A DNA stretch of 64,000 nucleotides from Saccharum officinarum (taxonomy: Eukaryota > Streptophyta > Magnoliopsida > Poales > Poaceae): assembly GCA_020631735.1 (NCBI GenBank), contig CM036170.1, positions 73,113,737-73,177,736 on the forward strand, in the 5' to 3' direction. This document shows positions 23,139 through 35,966 of the stretch, piece after piece; position 1 is the first letter of the stretch, and each line of letters starts with the position of its first letter. The notes beneath the pieces were generated by a model. It saw nothing but the letters and a program-made list of their open reading frames with translations, had not been told where the DNA came from and ran no database searches. The translations under genes and the position numbers were made by a program.

Positions 23139-26087
23139 ATGGTGAGGGCCGATGGTTGTACCCTTCAGGTGCGTCGAGAGCGATCGAGCCTGTACATCCC
23201 CGCCTAGCTTACGTCGTCGAACAGGGGATGGCAGAAGGATTGTTTCTACCTCTACAACGATGACGGACGGCTGCCCCCATACACGGGTCACGTCATGACA
23301 GATAGGCCACCCAAGTGGAGATGGGGAGCCCTCGGCACTAAGCAGCCCAAGCTGTAGCCCCTGCTTGATGCCCTGAAGAGGCTACAGGACGGCGGTCTTA
23401 CCACGGCTGGGGTCATCACCGCCTTTCACCGGCGGCGTGTGCTACCGCTGATGGCGCGGCGGCTGCGCTTGGATCAGATGGAGGAGGAAGTGCTGTTAGA
23501 GGGGTGTTGGATGTCCGATACTTCTCTTACAGTGGTCGAGGTTACCAGGAGTGTGACCTACACGGTGGCTGCGGGGTTCACCATGGCGGACCTGAACCGG
23601 GTCCAGATGCGTCCCACCTGGGGATTCATCTCTCTAGTGAGTATGACTACCCTTCTCGTAAACTTTCCATCCTCCATGGGTCTCCTTTTCTATCACTGAT
23701 GTAGTTCCATCATTAGGAGTTGGAAAGGACGGTGAGAGACTCCGAGCCCCTGATCCTAGAGGACCGCGAGCGGCGGGAGCGAAACCACCTCTTGGCCGAG
23801 GAGTAGAAGCAGAAGAAGGATGCCACAAAGAGGAAGCGCGACGAGGTCATTCACGTGAGAGAGGCTCTAGAGAGGCACCGTCGGCAGCAAGCGTGTGATG
23901 GACTTCCTCGGGAAGAGTCCCCGTCAAAGCTAGAATCGGACGGTGAGGACTTTGATATTTTTTCGGACGAGGAGGAGGTGCAGAGTTTTAGGGGTGTGGT
24001 GCCCCGCAAAGGGCTCCTGCCAGGGGGCCAAGACCTTAGGGGAGCTCGATGCCCCCGGAAGAAATGGCAGGGGTTTGGCCCCTCGGCCCTAGTGAGATGA
24101 TGACGCTGCGGGGGGTTCTTCCTCAGCGTCGAGGCCTGAAAGGCCTGGGAGGAGCCTGACACTCCCAGAAGGAGATGGAGACGCCTTGGAGCACATGGCC
24201 ACCCGTTCTGGGGCATCAATGGCTGCGCCTGGGGCGGGGGCGGCAAGCAAACCCACCGAGGAGGTACCTTCGCCCCCCTCAGAGGGCCGAGGAGGCGGCC
24301 GTGGTTGCCGAAGATCGGCCTCCGGCTCATGGTGCCCCAATGTCACCTGACCTAGGGTTTTCAATGGTAGAGGTCTCCGTTGCCCTACCATCGCCGCCAC
24401 CAATGCCACCTCAACAACATGAGCCGAGGACAGGGGCGGCCACAGTGGTCATCATGGCAACGAAGAAAAGGAAGATGGCCTTCCCCAAGTCAAGGTATGT
24501 GCGATGAGATAATTTCGTTCTGTTACGGCTCTTCCTTATTTTCCTAACCAACCTATTTTGCCTCTTCCCACAGCGTGCGCCAGAGGGCCGGGGTGCCTCC
24601 TTTGGCACCCCATAAGGCACTCAAGTCGGGGGCCCTCTCTTCCCTCGGCGAGGTCGGTCGGATGGCTCAGTGGGCGGTTGCTGTCGGGGCTGCCCTTCAG
24701 CGCAGAGGCGGCCTCAACGTCGCCCCGGATGGGAGACCAGCCGAGGGTCATGACGGGGAGAGGGAAATCCACACTATCTCCTCATACAAGCCCCCAGGCC
24801 ACATGGAAAGGGGGTGATGGACGCTGAGGTGTATAGTACGGCATAGATGGCCACCCCGGGTGCGCAGGAGGGGCCAGAAGTCGAGGGGAATTCAGCCCTC
24901 GTCCGCATTGAGACCGACCCGTGGGCCATCCTAGTGCCTGTTTTCCTAGGTGACTCTAAAGAGGAGGAGGAGGTGCACTGGGTGGTCCTCAGTGGGTTCG
25001 GGAACCTGCCTGAGCGGTCTTTGAAGATGGCACTCCATATCCTCACAAAGATCTTCCCAATGCTGTCGAGGTGAGTCCTTCTCTATTTTCTTAAAGTCGT
25101 TCCTCCTGCCCTTGAGTTCCCATGGGAGGACCGAAAACTTGTTCTTTCTATTTCAGGAGCTCAAGGGGAGGTCTCGGGCTAAGGCCAAGCTCCTTCGCCA
25201 AAAGGAGGGTCTTCGTGTTCAACTTAACCAACAGAGGGAGTCCCTCACCCGGGCGAACGGGCTGCTGGCTGAGAGGAGCACTGAGACGGCGGATCTCCGC
25301 GTGTGCTGCTTCGACTTGAAGGTAGAGTTACCGTAGCTCAGGGGGAAGTCACCTCTCTGGCAAAGAAAACACAAGGGGTTGGAGGATGGGTTTGCTCGGG
25401 TAAGCACCAAGCGGGATGCCCAGAAGGCTGAGGCGGAGTGAGAGGCTACTGCTGCCACCTAGAGCCTCTGCGCCGAGCTGGCGAAGATGAAGATGGAGCT
25501 CTAGTTGTAAGAGGGTGATGTGGCTCAGGCTGTCTAATCGATCGAGGCAGTCTCTGTGGAGACTCTGCAGTGGAAGCAGAAAGTGAAAGGTAATGTTCCT
25601 TCGACTGTACTCTGAGTTTTGGCTGCTGTTTTAGCGCTTATCCCCTTGTCTCTACTTGTTTGGAGCTGGCTTGGAGAAAGATCTGGCCAATGCCACCACG
25701 GCCTCTGATGTGCTATAGATGACCTTGGATGCCGAGACCAAGGAGCATGCCACCCTGCAAAGTGCTGCGAGGGCGGTCTGCGATGCTCTCGAGACACAAG
25801 AGGGGGTTCAGTCGGGCAGTTCTCTTCGGAGCCGCCTTACTGCCCTTTATGGTGATGTGCATGAGCGAGTACGTGACACCCTCCATACTAGCATGAGGCG
25901 GGCTCTAGTGGTGATGACCTCGCAGTACGCCAGTCTCGTCCTCCAGCGCATCAGCGAAGGTTTCATCGACATGACCGACCCCAACCTGGAGAAGCTTGTT
26001 GACGAAGTCGAGGCTCCTGGCACCGCCTTGGCGGCCCGCTTTGAGGATGAAGTCGTCCCCCTCCTCATGACCTATGAAGAAGCCTGA
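23139..26087 (+). pseudogene. Element A, accessory ORF antisense to gag-pol, decayed
   Basis: A broken coding region on the plus strand, opposite to the element's own gag-pol. Fragments in several frames include a start near 23139 (MVRADGC), WQKDCFYLYNDDGRLPPY, then LMARRLRLDQMEEE near 23450, a charged SDGEDFDIFSDEEE segment near 23940, coiled-coil-like stretches around 25150-25500, and a final open stretch at 25719-26087 ending LLMTYEEA. Donor- and acceptor-like sites suggest that introns separated some blocks. Tat-lineage elements of grasses (for example Grande) are known to carry an antisense ORF between integrase and the 3' LTR; this fits that position and strand. The function of such ORFs is not known. 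Several internal TAG stops show it is dead. Confidence 0.6.
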
Positions 26088-26892
26088 GCCATTATGACCG
26101 GTAATAGGTTAGCCTTTATAGCGAAACAAGCATGCGGCCCTTTGAGGCCTTTGTAATGAAAACGCTCATGATTCCCGTGTATTATTCTCTTTTGAGTTCC
26201 CATACTTGTGCATGCTCTTGTCATGCAGTCTGGCCTCAGCGACTTAGTGTTTCTTAGGGGTGTCGTAGCCTTAGTAGCATAGGCAGAGCCCACACTATGT
26301 TCGTTCGATCCGAGGGGTTCTCACTTTTGCCATATTCACATCGTTAGGTATCTCAGAAACCAAGTTATATGATCATTTTTTCGCTTTGTCTCCTGAACCC
26401 TTGTCTCTCGTTCCGCACTTGGGCGAATTTCCATGAAGTCTCTCTGTAGTGCGAATTGTTCCTTAGGCGAAGAGTGGTGAGTGGAGGTGCCGTAGCCCAG
26501 GGGTGTAAGTGGTCTCGTGGCTTGACTAGCCCTAGCCTTAGTCGTTCTCTTGCTCCTTTGAATTTCACGATTTTTTGCTGAAGTGCAAGAGAGAGAGAGA
26601 GATTAGGGCAGAGTCTTTTTTTGAAAAGGCAGTCAAAAAAGGAAAAAAAAACATTGGGACTTGGGGGATTGCCCCCCACCTAGCCCCCGAGGGAGGCTTG
26701 GCCCTGTTAGTGGTAGGGTCAGGCCTCACTCTGATTGCATGGTAAAGGAAAGACGCTTCTAACCCTACTAGCTGGTCAGGATCGATTCTCGAAAGTACAA
26801 CAAGTAAAGAATGCCTCTTTATTGCTCTTGAGATAAAAATATGTACAAAGCTTGGGAGCTTAAGGGTAAAAGGGATGTAGTTGCTCGATGTT
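26088..26892. other. Element A, spacer between accessory ORF and integrase
   Basis: Non-coding retroelement interior between two convergent coding regions (accessory ORF on plus, pol on minus). It contains a (GA)n tract near 26590. No domain is recognised. Confidence 0.5.
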
Positions 26893-29800
26893 CTAGGCAT
26901 TAGTGAAGATTTTGCCCTTCTCGTTGGCCAGCTTGATGGTTCCAGGCTTTAGCACCTCGGCGATGATAAATGGGCCTTCCCATGGTGGTGTAAGCTTATG
27001 ATGCCCTATGTTGCATTGTTTTAGCCTTAGCACCAAATCTCCAACGCTAAGGGCTCGGCCCCGGACACGTCGGGAATGGTAGCGCTGTAAAGCTTGCTAG
27101 TATCTAGCCGAGTGTAGTAGCGCAACGTCTCGAGCCTCGTCTAATTGGTCCAGCGCTTCTTCACGGGTGGTCTGATTGCCCTACTCGTCATAGGCTCTGA
27201 TTCTTGGGGCACCATATTCTAGATCCATAGGGAGAATGGCCTCGGACCCATAGACCATAAAAAATGGCGTTAATCCTTTAGCACGGCTTGGGGTTGTTCT
27301 CAAACTCCTAATGATCGAAGGGAGCACTGCGAGCCATCTTCTGCCAAACTTGTTCAACCGGTTAAAGATTCTTGGCTTTAGGCCTTAAAGGATCATGCCA
27401 TTGGCACGCTCAACTTGGCCATTTGTCTTTGGGTGAGCCACTGCTGACCAGTCCACGCGAGTGTGGTAGTCGTCGTAGAACTCCAAGAACTTTTTGCCGG
27501 TGAATTGTGTGTCATTATTGGTGATGATGAAATTAGGAACCCCGAAGCGGTGGATGATATTCGTGAAGAACAGTACCACCTGCTCGGACTTGATTTTGGA
27601 GATGGGGCGAGCCTCGATCCACTTGGAAAACTTGTCCACGGCGACGAGCAGGTGTGTGTAGCCCCCGGGTGGCTTTTGTAAAGGTCCGACTAGGTCGAGA
27701 CCCCACACAGCAAAGGGCCATGTAATGGGAATTGTGTGGAGGGCTTAGGCCGAGAGATGCGTCTGTCACGTGTAGAATTAGCACCCCTCACAGGAGCGTA
27801 CGATCTCGATGGCGTCGGCCATAGCAGTTAGCCAGTAGAAGCCTTGCCGAAAGGCATTCCCGACCAATGTTTGAGGTGTTGTATGGTGGCCACAAGCCCC
27901 CGAGTGTATTTCCTGAAGCAATTGCCTCCTGTCCTTGATGGTAATGCAACGCTGCAGGATTCCCAAGGCGATGTGTTTGTACAGTTCCCTATCTAGCAAT
28001 ATGAATGACTTGGCCCGTCAGGCGAGTCGTCGTGCTTGCGTCTTATCTGGGGGGAGCACCCCTTGGACAAGACGTGCTAGATATGGGATCCGTCAATCTA
28101 GTTCGTCATCGTGGTCGAGTTGTTCCTCACCTATTTCCATGATCTCGGGTTCGGGGGTTGAGGGGGGGTTGGATCCTTCGGGAGGACCCAACCTTAGTGT
28201 AGGCTCAGGCGGCTGGCTGCCTTCTTGTCCTGACTTCTCATAATCGATGGAGGGTTTGTAGAGGTTGCTGGCGAACATGTCTGGGAGGACCGTGGTTTGA
28301 CCCGACGCAATCTTTGCCAGTTCATCTGTGGCCTCGTTGTGCTTGCGCGTGATGTGATTGAGCTCGAGGTCGTCGAACCTATCCTCCAGGCACCGTACCA
28401 CTTTGCAATAAGCTTTCATCTTGGGGTCATGACAGCTTGACTCCTTCATTACTTGGTCGACAATGAGTTATGAGTCTCCTCGGATGTCGAGGTGCTTGAT
28501 CCCTAGCTTGGCGGCAATGTGGAGGCCATTGACAAGGGCATCGTATTCCGCTATATTGTTACAGGTCGCAAAGTGGAGCTGGATCACATAACACATGTGA
28601 ACTCTAAGAGGAGAGATGAAGACAAGACCAGCGCCTGCGCCAGTCTTCATTAAAGACCCATCGAAGTACATTGTCCAACATTTGGCTTGGACTTGGGTTG
28701 GTGGCAATTGGGACCCAGTCCACTCGGCCAGGAAGTCAATGAGGATCTACGACTTGATTGCCTTTCGGGGCACATAGGCGAGGCTATCGCCCATGAGCTC
28801 CACTGCCCACTTGGCGATTCTACCTGCTATCTCTCAGTTTTGGATCACCTCCCCTAGGGGGAAGGACGAGACCACAGTCACTGGATGAGACTCAAAGTAG
28901 TGATGCAGCTTGCGCCGAGCCAAGACCACGGCATAGAGCAGCTTCTGGATCTGTGGATACCGGGTCTTAGTCTCAGACAGGACCTCACTGATGAAGTAGA
29001 CTGGTCGTTGGACTGGAAGCGCGTGCCCCTCCTCTTGTTGCTCGACGACGATAGCCACGCTGACCACCTAGTTTCTCGCCATGACGTACAATATGAGGGT
29101 TCCTTTTCTGAGGGCGGCACGAGGATAGAAGCGTTGGAGAGCAGCGCTTTGAGCTTGTTGAGGGCCTCCTAGGCCTCGGGGGTCTAGGATAAGTGTTCAG
29201 ATTTCTTGAGGAAGCGGAACAGGGGTAGACCCTTTTCGTCGAGGCAGAAGATGAAGTGGCTGAGGGATGCGAGGCAACCCATGAGCTTCTGTACCCCCTT
29301 CAGATTCTAGATTGGCACCATATTAGCGATGGCCGAGATTTTTTTTGGTTGGCCTCGATGCCACGCTTGGAGACAACGAATCCTAAGAGCATGCCTTAGG
29401 GTACACCGAAGACACACTTCTTAGGGTTTCGCTTGGTGTTTTTCTAATTGAGGCAATGGAATGCTGCATTCAGATCAGTGATGAGGTCGTTGACCTCTCT
29501 GGACTTGACAACGATATCGTCTATGTACACCTCAACGGTTTGCCCGATGAGGTCCCCAAAAACTCTAAGCATGCATCACTGGTATGTGGCTCCCGTGTTT
29601 TTGAGGCCAAACGGCATGATTATGTAGCAATACGTACCAAACAGAGTGATTAAAGAAGTCATGAGCTGGTTGGACTCTTTTATTTTTATTTGGTGATAGC
29701 CAGAATATGCATCAAGGAAGGATAACAATTTACACCCCGTAGTGGAATCAACGATTTGATCGATACAGGGTAATGGAAAAGGGTGCTTTGGACATGTCTT

Positions 29801-29978
29801 ATTTTGACTAGTATAATCTACACACATTCTCTATTTCCTATTCTTCTTCTTAACTAACACAGGATTAGCTAACCACTCAGGATGGAATACCTCCTTGATG
29901 AATCTAGTTGCCAAAAGTTTGTGCACTTCCTGCCCGATGGCTCAGCGCTTCTTGATGGGGACGTGATTCCCGATCTTC
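26893..29978 (-). pseudogene. Element A, pol remnant: reverse transcriptase, RNase H, integrase
   Basis: Minus-strand pol in several frames with stops. Reverse transcriptase: MCVDYTSQNKTCPKHPFPLP then FLDAYSGYHQIK (about 29700-29827). RNase H: WTMYFDGSLMKTGAGAG (about 28468-28707). Integrase: H2C2 zinc-finger part near 27790-27999 (GACGHHTTPQTL and SCEGC), core with WGLDLVGPL (27708 downward), NDTQFTGKKF and NGQVERANG near 27400. The integrase C-terminus ends LANEKGKIFTNA with TAG at 26893-26895. The order RT, RNase H, integrase defines Ty3/gypsy; sequence style and the antisense ORF point to Tat. Confidence 0.85.
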
Positions 29979-31145
29979 TGTTAGGTTCAAGATAAACAAC
30001 GATTTAGTCAGAGAGCGACACACCAATCCGGCTTCAGATCACAAAGACCGAACCCTGCAACCTTAGCACCACGTCTCCTCTGGTTATCAACCGTGTCACA
30101 ATCCGGTTGACCTCACCACGAAGGCAAATCCCTACAGCTAATCGAAGAACACAAGCAAGAATAAGATAAAACACAACTTAATTGAAGTGACAAATGCGGA
30201 TATATGATTAAGCACTCGAAGTTGGGGTCTCGCAAACCGATAACGGTGATTGTTTAAAGACAAATTGATCTAAAGCAAAACCCAAACTCTAACATAGGCG
30301 GCGACTACTGATTATAAAGCCTAAGGGGCATCCAAGGATCCCCACTCATGTCGCTACGAAGTCTCGACACGTTACAAGAGCCAAACGGCCCAAAAGACGG
30401 CGACGCAGCGACCTAACAGATTCTAGATGTCATCTTATTTCGATGATTCCTATTGACTCCAATAGAATTTGGGCCTCAAACCAAAGCCATTGGTTACCTT
30501 ATGAAATTATATTTTTATCCATATGTGGATCATCAAAAACAAAGTTCGGATACATCCTAGGCGTCTATTTTACTATAGACTAGTTCTAGAGTCCGAGATG
30601 GACTCGAACTTGATATGGATTGGGCCTCCAACTTGGCTTGGACGCCCTTGCTTGACTCCTAAGGTGGTGGTCAAGGAGGAGGATGTTCTTGGGTATCTTT
30701 TAGGTGTTCTCCATCTTCTTGGGGCATACTCCAACTTGGGCCTGGGTCCCAAGTATGAATAACAAGCCCGCGACGACGCCGTAGCACCTGATAGAAATAA
30801 TGGCAGAATATCTTGATGATTTGGAAGCCTTGCCAATCTGATATTAAGGTGGGACTAGATCTATTTTAAAGATTATCAAATAAGCTTTCTATCAAGTGCT
30901 CATTGACATCGATCACACTTTGGATGGATGAGTTATGGCCTTCGCAATGAAGCACTATCGGGCTACCGACGAACCGAAAGTTCAACTTTGATGGACTTTC
31001 ACTTTAAGACACATTTGTACCTACATTCAAATAATGACATGTACATGTGGAACCAAATAAATTGTACCCAAAATTATTTTGCAAATGTAGAAATGAATGC
31101 ACCTTATAATCAATGGTCGTATCCATTGGTGTTATGTCCTCATCA
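29979..31145 (-). mobile_element. 1.17-kb LTR-like insertion inside element A pol
   Basis: A's pol is interrupted between the region just before RT (…KPVKQRLRRFD on the minus strand near 31175) and the resumption toward RT (AIGQEVHKLL on the minus strand, near 29930). The intervening 1167 bases are AT-rich and non-coding, and have TG and CA ends: on the minus strand TGATGAGGACATAAC at one end and GAACCTAACA at the other. That suits a solo LTR. The flanking pentamers TCTTC and CTTTT do not match, so the exact ends or the duplication are uncertain. No coding features were found. Confidence 0.55.
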
Positions 31146-33857
31146 CTTTTCCTTGTCAAATCGGCGCAGACGCTGCTTCACTGGTTTGGAGCCAGCTCAG
31201 ATGTCCAAGGAGTGCTCGATGACCTCCCTCGGGATGCCCGGCATATCTGAGGGACCCCACGCAAATATGTCTGCATTTGCGCAGAGGAAGTCGACGAGCA
31301 CGGCTTCCTATTTGGGGTCGAGCGCAGCGCTGACCTTGAGCACCTTGTTGTCGGGGTCATTGGGGCAGAGTGGGACGAGTTTGACTTCCTATGCCATCTC
31401 AAAGCTGCTGGCATGTCGCTTGGGGTCAGGGATCTCCTTGGAGAGACTCTCCAAATAGGCAGCCAAGGCTTTCAACTCGGTGCAAGCCACGTCACACTCA
31501 TAGGCGTGCCTGTACGTTGAGCCAACGGTGATAACGACATTGGGTCTGAGCATCTTTAGCTTGAGGTAGGTGTAGTTGGGGATGACCATGAACTTGACAT
31601 AGGATGGTCATCCTAGAATGGCGTGGTAGGTCCCATGGAACTCGACAACCTCAAAGGTGACGGTTTCCCTCCTAAAATTAGAAGGAGTCCTGAAGTAGAC
31701 GGGCAGATCGATCTGTCTGAGTGGGGTGGCGCGTTGTCCTGGCATGACACCGTGGAATGGCACTACGTTGGCTCATAGCCGAGATCTATTGATCCCCATG
31801 AGGTCGAGAGTCTTGGTGTACAAGATGTTGAAACCACTACCCCCATCCATCAGGACTTTAGTGAGTCAGGCGTTGCCGATGTCGGGGTCGACGGCAAGTG
31901 GGTAGTGCCCCGGGTTCAGGATGTAATCCGGGTGGTCATCATGGCCAAATGTGATGGCCTCCTTGGACCAATCAAGGAACAACGGGGCAGCGGGCTCCGT
32001 CACATAGACCTCTCGGTGTCCGCGCTTTCTTTAGCGCGTCGTGAGTTGCGCCGAGCAACTGCCAAAGATCATGAAGCAGTTCTTCACCTCGGGGAACCCA
32101 TCATTCTTACCATCACCCTCCTGGGTGTCTGCTGCTTTCTTCTCAGCATCATCCTTAGGCTGATCGCCCCGCGAGAAGTAGCATCGTATCATGGTGCACT
32201 TCTCCAGGGTGTGTTTTGTCGGGCCCCTGTGATAGGGGCATGGCTTCTTGAGCATCTTGTCAAAAACTCCCGGGGCCCCAGGAAGGGGGCCTCGGGGGTT
32301 CTTGCGATCTACAGCGGCAACGAGGGCGTCCTTCTGGTGCACCGCTTCCCTAGGCTGCCTTTCTTCTTCTTGGGGTTGCGGGAGGCAGAGTCCTCGGTGG
32401 TGTCCTCCTTCCGCTTTCCCTTGGCGTTGGGGAAGATGGCTCCGACCACCTCCTCGCCCATGGCGAAGTTAGTGGCGATATCTAGGAGCTTGCTTGCTTT
32501 GGTGGGAGACTTACGCCCCAACTCATGGACTAACTCCCTGCAGGTGGTGCCGGCGATGAACGCCCCAATGACATCTGAATCAGTGACATTGGGGAGCTCA
32601 GTGCATTGCTTGGCGAAGCATCGGATGAACTCACGGAGAGTCTCACCTGGGTTCTGGCGGTAGCTTTTGAGGTCCCAGGTGTTCCCGGAAGTTCCCCACA
32701 AAGACCCTGACCAGGTCAGCCCAATCACGAATCCGCCGCGGTGGAAGGTGTTCCAGCCAAGCTCTCGCTAAGTTGGTTAGGAATAGAGGAAGGTTGCGAA
32801 TGATGAGCTTGTCATCATCTGCACCGCCTAGCTGACAAGCTAGGCGGCACACATTGGGCTTTGTTTCCCCAGAATATTTGACAATGTTGGCCGGTTGGCG
32901 AAATCAGGCTAGAAATCGAGCCCTTCGGATGGCCTCGCTGAAGACGCAAGGACCTGGAGGCTTGGGTGAGGGCTCCTGTCCTCCTCACTATCATATCATC
33001 TGCCTTGGCGTGGGTGATAGCCATGTGCGGTGCCATCCTCCTTGTCACGGCAGCGCACATCGAGAATGACACGCGCGTCGACGTTGTCGCCGAGACGGTC
33101 ATGTACCGATGAGGCCTTGTTGCGTTCTAGCACCCCTCATAGTTTAGGATGAATCAAGGCCTCTCTTTCTTGTCGAGAGGGTGCCACAGGTGGCTCAGCC
33201 TCGGGCTCACGTCATCGAGACACGGAGCTCTCGTCCTGCTGCACCGCAGCACATTCAAGAAGCCTGCGAAGCTCGTCACGGACTTGTCGCCCCTCCGCAG
33301 TGGATGGCGCTGGCATCGCCTGGAGGAGTATTGCCACCACAACAACATTCTGGCTAGCCCTGGCAAAGAGTAGGGGTTGATCGCCCCCTCATCGTTGTTA
33401 ATGCGGCGATAAACATCGCGAGCCCTATGTCGGGCTGCTCCGTCGTCACCCTGGCCAAAGCGCTCCTGCTCAAGGGTGGCCCTGAGGTGCACTAGTTGTT
33501 GGCGGTCCTCGTTGATCTTGGCCTCGAGTTCGTGGAGCTACTCGAGCTCAGCCCACTGAGACCTCTCGGGGGCAAACACCGCGGGCTGCCCCCGTGGGGG
33601 CCCTGTGGGCAGCAGCTGTTGACGCAGAGTGTGAACACCCTATCCTGCAGGGGTGGTGTCCCCGGGGCTATCTCCTTGACCTCCATGTGAAAGCATTCAC
33701 GTGAAGGGTCATAGTCATCCTCATCGGAATCGGGGCAGCCAAAGAGGTAGTCGTACGTGGCCATGAACTGGCGCAAACCCTCTGGGTTACGAAGCCTAGA
33801 GAAGTCCACTCTGGCCCACCCATCACTATCCTCCGTGGAGTCAGTGCTGGATGTCAT
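31146..33857 (-). pseudogene. Element A, gag and protease remnant
   Basis: Minus-strand gag starts at or above 33857 (MTSSTDSTEDSDGWARVDF). The conserved capsid block reads PGETLREFIRCFAKQCTELP and later LLDIATNFAMGEEVVGAIF (32309-32728). The protease region includes GGSGFNILYTKTLDLMG (about 31810-31850) and YLKLKMLRPNVVITVG (31389-31589). Frames are shifted and stops occur (for example DI* near 31200), so no gag or protease could be made as written. Long plus-strand frames in this region are shadows. Confidence 0.75.
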
Positions 33858-34477
33858 CGATGTGGTCGCAAGGAGCTCAAGGGGGTGCGCAGATGATGCT
33901 CGAGATGCCCCGCATAGGAGCTCATGGTGGAGTGCATCGAGCGGGAGTAACCCGTGGCGACATTATCGAATCCATAAGGGAACAACAACGGCGCCGCCGT
34001 GGGCCCTCTCATCGCCGATGCAGATCCCATAGAGCATGACGATCCCCCGGAGCATTGCCCTACCAACGCGCCCTATGCCAACAGTGCTTTTCCTATGGCC
34101 AGGTGCTTGCCAGACAGGTCCCTCGCGAGGGATCTTATCCTGGCAATCGAGCGAGAAGACTCAGAAGAGCTTACGGAGTCGCCCTCGGTCCGTGAGCAGG
34201 GACGAGGGTTTTTTCGTACCCGCCGCACGTGATGAGCACGACGAGAGTGATAACCATGATGGCCCAGTTGCTTCCCATGCCTCTAGCAGCGCGGAGAGGA
34301 GTCACTGTCGGACAGAGCTCTGGCTAGGAGGAGGACTATGTCGTAGTCGTAACCCAAAGACATGAACTTCAAGCTCTCAAACCAGACCACCGTGCTGAGA
34401 CGAAGTGGAGCTGCCATTCGAAACTCGCAAGGAATGGTGGCTATGATGCGCAAACGTCCCCTACCTGGCATACCAAC
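33858..34477 (-). other. Element A, leader with primer-binding site
   Basis: Untranslated leader between gag and the 5' LTR on the minus strand. Directly inside the LTR end (34478) the minus strand reads GT then TGGTATGCCAGGTAGGGGAC (34457-34476), the expected place for a tRNA primer-binding site. It looks like a decayed form of the TGGCGCGCCAGGTAGGGG type that I associate with grass Tat elements. I do not assign a tRNA with certainty. Confidence 0.5.
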
Positions 34478-34801
34478 TGTCGGTGTAAGAAACGACGGTT
34501 CTAGCACCAATGAGTAATGTGTGTCTGCGCATCGGGGATCCGAATGGTGTGCAAGAAGAACACAAGCGATTTATACTGGTTTAGACCGAAGAATGCCCTA
34601 CGTTCAATGAGAGAGGAGAGTCTTGTATTACTTGCACCGAAGTGCTTGTAGTAGGGGTTACAAGCGGGTGAGAGAGGAAGGAGCTCCTAGGTCTTAATAT
34701 GTGAGTGGAGAGAGAGTGTGTGTTCACATCTGATGAGCCGAATGTCCTATGAATTTGCCTTATGTCTATTTTTCTCGTCCTCCCTTTGAATGGTCCCTGT
34801 C
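34478..34801 (-). repeat. Element A, 5' LTR, first part (cut by element B)
   Basis: Matches the first 324 or so bases of A's left LTR (TGTCGGTGTAAGAAAC onward). It ends at CTGTC (34797-34801), the pentamer duplicated around element B, and continues at 57752. Confidence 0.88.
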
Positions 34802-35966
34802 TGTAGCAGAACTGATCAATTATACAAAATTAAGTAAGAAAATCACCTTCTAGAGCAGACGATTTAGCAAACTTAAGCCCGTATAACCCGGTAGTCCATG
34901 AAATCATGAAGGATTTCAAACCAACTCGTATCCTAGCCAAAATCATAATAAGTTTAGCGGTCACCATCACATATTACAGAAAAGCTCGCATCACAGATAC
35001 ATTGGAGTTCAAACATAGTTATTACAAACCGAGTTCAATAAAAAGTAGTGGAAGCAATTTGTTCAAACCACACACACTCACATGGAGTTCAAGTATAGTG
35101 CCAGCTGATGATCATCTTCAATAAAAGCATTAGATGAGACGTAAGTAATGACCATGCCCATGGTCCTAAGCATCACCCATCGCAGGATAAAGGCACTTAA
35201 TACAGTAGCTGTAATACGTCTGCCCATCTGCAACAAGTGGAAACAAAACCTGAGTACGAGAAGGTACTCAGCTAGACTTACCCGATGTAACCAAAATAAA
35301 GTGACACCAAGGATTATGAAGGGCTTTGTAGTAGGGTAGCTGACTCATTTGCAAAAATGACATTTTTGGTATTTCAAGAACCTATTCCAAAAGCATTATG
35401 CCAAGTTAATCATTATTAACCTATTGACTACATTTGCACATATACTAGAGAAAGCATGTGATTAAGCAAATAATGATAACCAATAATCATTAACAACTTT
35501 TATGACATCATATCCATTATAACTGTCCAAGTGTTCCATCAACATTACTACGATGAAGTAACTCAACTCAAGTGTTCACTATCCAGTGAACGATGGCGAT
35601 TCAAATCGATTATTAACCAGCTGGTAATTTATTCCTCACACAAACCGCACTCACCCGCTAAAGTGAGATATTGGTCACCGAGTCAACTATTCAGGTAAAA
35701 TCTTGAGTTCGCCAGGAACCACATGTACCCCGGGGCCGACCGACTGCCTTTCGGTCTTATCATCGCGCCCCCATGTCCTACCACACCTTCTCCAGTATAG
35801 TGCGCTGTGGCCAATCCACTCGGCCCGAATAATCTCCTAGCTTCACGGTCAAAAGGTACGTTATTCGGCCAGCTAAATGTAAGGCATGCGTTTAACATGA
35901 CCCGAGGCCCAACAACAGTCGGTCCTTAATCGACACAGACGGAAATCACTACAGTCTGAGACCCTG

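Noticed and set aside
31905..32663. A 252-codon plus-strand frame within element A
   Set aside because: It lies opposite the gag capsid region, which is recognisable on the minus strand.
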